A stretch of DNA of 5,586 nt from Anaerolineaceae bacterium (GTDB taxonomy: Bacteria > Chloroflexota > Anaerolineae > Anaerolineales > Anaerolineaceae), in assembly GCA_014860845.1 (NCBI GenBank), contig JACZIY010000446.1, positions 1-5,586 on the forward strand, in the 5' to 3' direction. The number at the start of each line of letters is the position of its first letter. Position 1 is the stretch's first letter. Below, in pieces: positions 4,535 to 5,586 of the stretch. The position numbers were made by a program, and so were the translations under genes. The notes beneath the pieces were generated by a model. The model was not told the origin of the DNA, did no database searches, and worked only from the letters and a program-made list of their open reading frames with translations.

Positions 4535-5586
4535 ATGGAAACTATATTATCGACAATTGAGACCTTGTTAACCGCGGGCTGGTTAAGTCTTCTGGATTAT
4601 CTGGCAGCACATGTATTACTCTGTCTGGTACCTGCCTTTATTATTGCGGGATTCATGAGCGCCATGATTCCCAAGGAAACCATCACCCGCTTTTTAGGAC
4701 CAAAAGCCAGCAAATGGGTTAGTTATCCAGCAGCCTCTATCGGCGGATTTGTTCTGGCGGTTTGTTCCTGCACCATATTGCCATTATTTGCCGGTATCTG
4801 GAAACGCGGCGCTGGATTAGGACCTGCCATCACTTTCCTTTTCGTTGGGCCGGCCATTAATATTCTGGCAATCACTTATACCGGGGCTGCCATTGGATTT
4901 GACATTGCTATGGCACGATTAATTCTCTCAATCGTTTTTGGCATTGTAATCGGATTAATCATGGCCTGGATCTTTCGCAAAGAAGAAGCGGAACGCAGCG
5001 CAGAAATGCAAAAAAACGGTATTTTTGATCAGACAACGGAAGTCAAGCCCGCTATCTGGTGGCTTTTCATTTTATTGGTTTTAACCCTGATTGTTGGCAC
5101 ATTACAGATTCCGTTACTTACGGATGTCTACTTTGATTTAAGCTTACCCATCAACCCAGACGGCAATTTGATCAGTTCGCTGAATGTATCTAATCTGTCC
5201 ATTCAGGGTGCGCTCTTAATCCTGATGTTGATCATTATTGGACTTCTGGCCTGGAAAGGGTTTGAAAATATATTTGATGGTTTCAACCGCTGGTCCTATG
5301 CTGCTTTTATTGCAATTGGGCTCACTATATTGATTGCAGCCCCTTTGGTTGGTGTTTCCAGTGTTTCTATCGGAATCAATGGTCGTTTTTTTGGTGAGGT
5401 AATTCTCCTGATAATGATTGGGGTAGTTGCCAGTCGTAAATTTGATAAGGATGAACTGGCTGGATGGATTTGGGAAACCTGGAAATTTGTCAAACAAATC
5501 TTCCCTATCCTGATTGTTGGTGTTTTTCTGGCAGGCATCGCCAGGATAATTATTCCAGAAACATGGATTCAATCTCTGGCAGGTAG
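4535..5586 (+). CDS. ArsP/YraQ-family efflux permease, 3' end beyond the window
   Basis: 350 residues are visible and the frame is still open at the right edge. The protein is strongly hydrophobic, with multiple membrane helices (for example near 20-45, 67-88, 97-117, 126-147, 174-192, 223-240, 255-275, 287-299 and 321-340). The family signature is CSCTILPLFAGIWKRGAGLG (77-96) followed by PAITFLFVGPAINILA (97-112), with the paired C77/C79 conserved in this permease group (Pfam ArsP_1/DUF318). Characterised relatives include ArsP, which exports trivalent organoarsenicals. A cytoplasmic charged loop (148-170) separates the halves. The second half, including the final helices, is cut off. The ATG at 4535 is preferred because GGA at 4524-4526 lies 8 nt upstream; an ATG at 4529 is a two-codon longer alternative with only 2 nt of spacing. 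Its own operator and promoter, and the terminator before them, make it a separate unit under the same repressor. Substrate unknown: arsenical, antimonial or another soft metal. Confidence 0.88.
   Translation, partial: METILSTIETLLTAGWLSLLDYLAAHVLLCLVPAFIIAGFMSAMIPKETITRFLGPKASKWVSYPAASIGGFVLAVCSCTILPLFAGIWKRGAGLGPAITFLFVGPAINILAITYTGAAIGFDIAMARLILSIVFGIVIGLIMAWIFRKEEAERSAEMQKNGIFDQTTEVKPAIWWLFILLVLTLIVGTLQIPLLTDVYFDLSLPINPDGNLISSLNVSNLSIQGALLILMLIIIGLLAWKGFENIFDGFNRWSYAAFIAIGLTILIAAPLVGVSSVSIGINGRFFGEVILLIMIGVVASRKFDKDELAGWIWETWKFVKQIFPILIVGVFLAGIARIIIPETWIQSLAG

Noticed and set aside
5216..5572. Minus-strand open frames of 80 and 118 codons opposite the permease
   Set aside because: The + strand encodes continuous membrane helices of the permease; the antisense products are rich in Asn, Thr, Pro and Lys with no domain.

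Overview
The window reads as a moderately AT-rich bacterial chromosome segment with Shine-Dalgarno-led genes, ATG starts and compact spacing. The combination of a LysW-like carrier beside a Ddl-like ATP-grasp enzyme, a long MsbA-type exporter and an ArsR/thioredoxin/permease cassette would suit Chloroflexota (Anaerolineae) or a similar anaerobic lineage. That placement is inference from gene style, not proof. No mobile element, CRISPR array, tRNA or rRNA was seen.

Left part (1-1634, + strand): a possible 3' tail of an upstream gene ends at 67. It is followed by a 67-residue zinc-ribbon protein resembling the amino-group carrier LysW (216-419) and a 360-residue ATP-grasp enzyme of the D-Ala-D-Ala ligase superfamily (496-1578). 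A Rho-independent hairpin closes this unit. The pairing of a LysW-like carrier with an ATP-grasp ligase recalls LysW/LysX/ArgX chemistry, in which amino acids are built on the carrier's C-terminal Glu. Here the carrier ends in Asn-Gln instead of Gly-Glu, and the enzyme is Ddl-like rather than RimK/LysX-like. This is the most unusual thing in the window.

Middle (1633-3555, - strand): a complete homodimer-type ABC exporter half-transporter with six membrane segments and one ATPase domain. It converges on the ATP-grasp gene and carries an extra charged segment of about 40 residues directly after the A-loop tyrosine.

Right part (3571-5586, + strand): a metal or metalloid response cassette. A divergent intergenic region carries an inverted-repeat operator over a TATAAT box. 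Next come an ArsR/SmtB repressor with a CxC sensor motif and an extra C-terminal cysteine cluster, then a 79-residue thioredoxin-like protein with a CANC site that overlaps it by 14 nt. A strong terminator follows, then a second copy of the same operator over a second TATAAT box, and an ArsP/YraQ-type permease that runs off the right edge. The duplicated operator indicates that one repressor controls two transcription units, itself plus the thioredoxin and separately the efflux permease. The likely effector is a soft metal or (organo)arsenical, but the sequence does not identify it.
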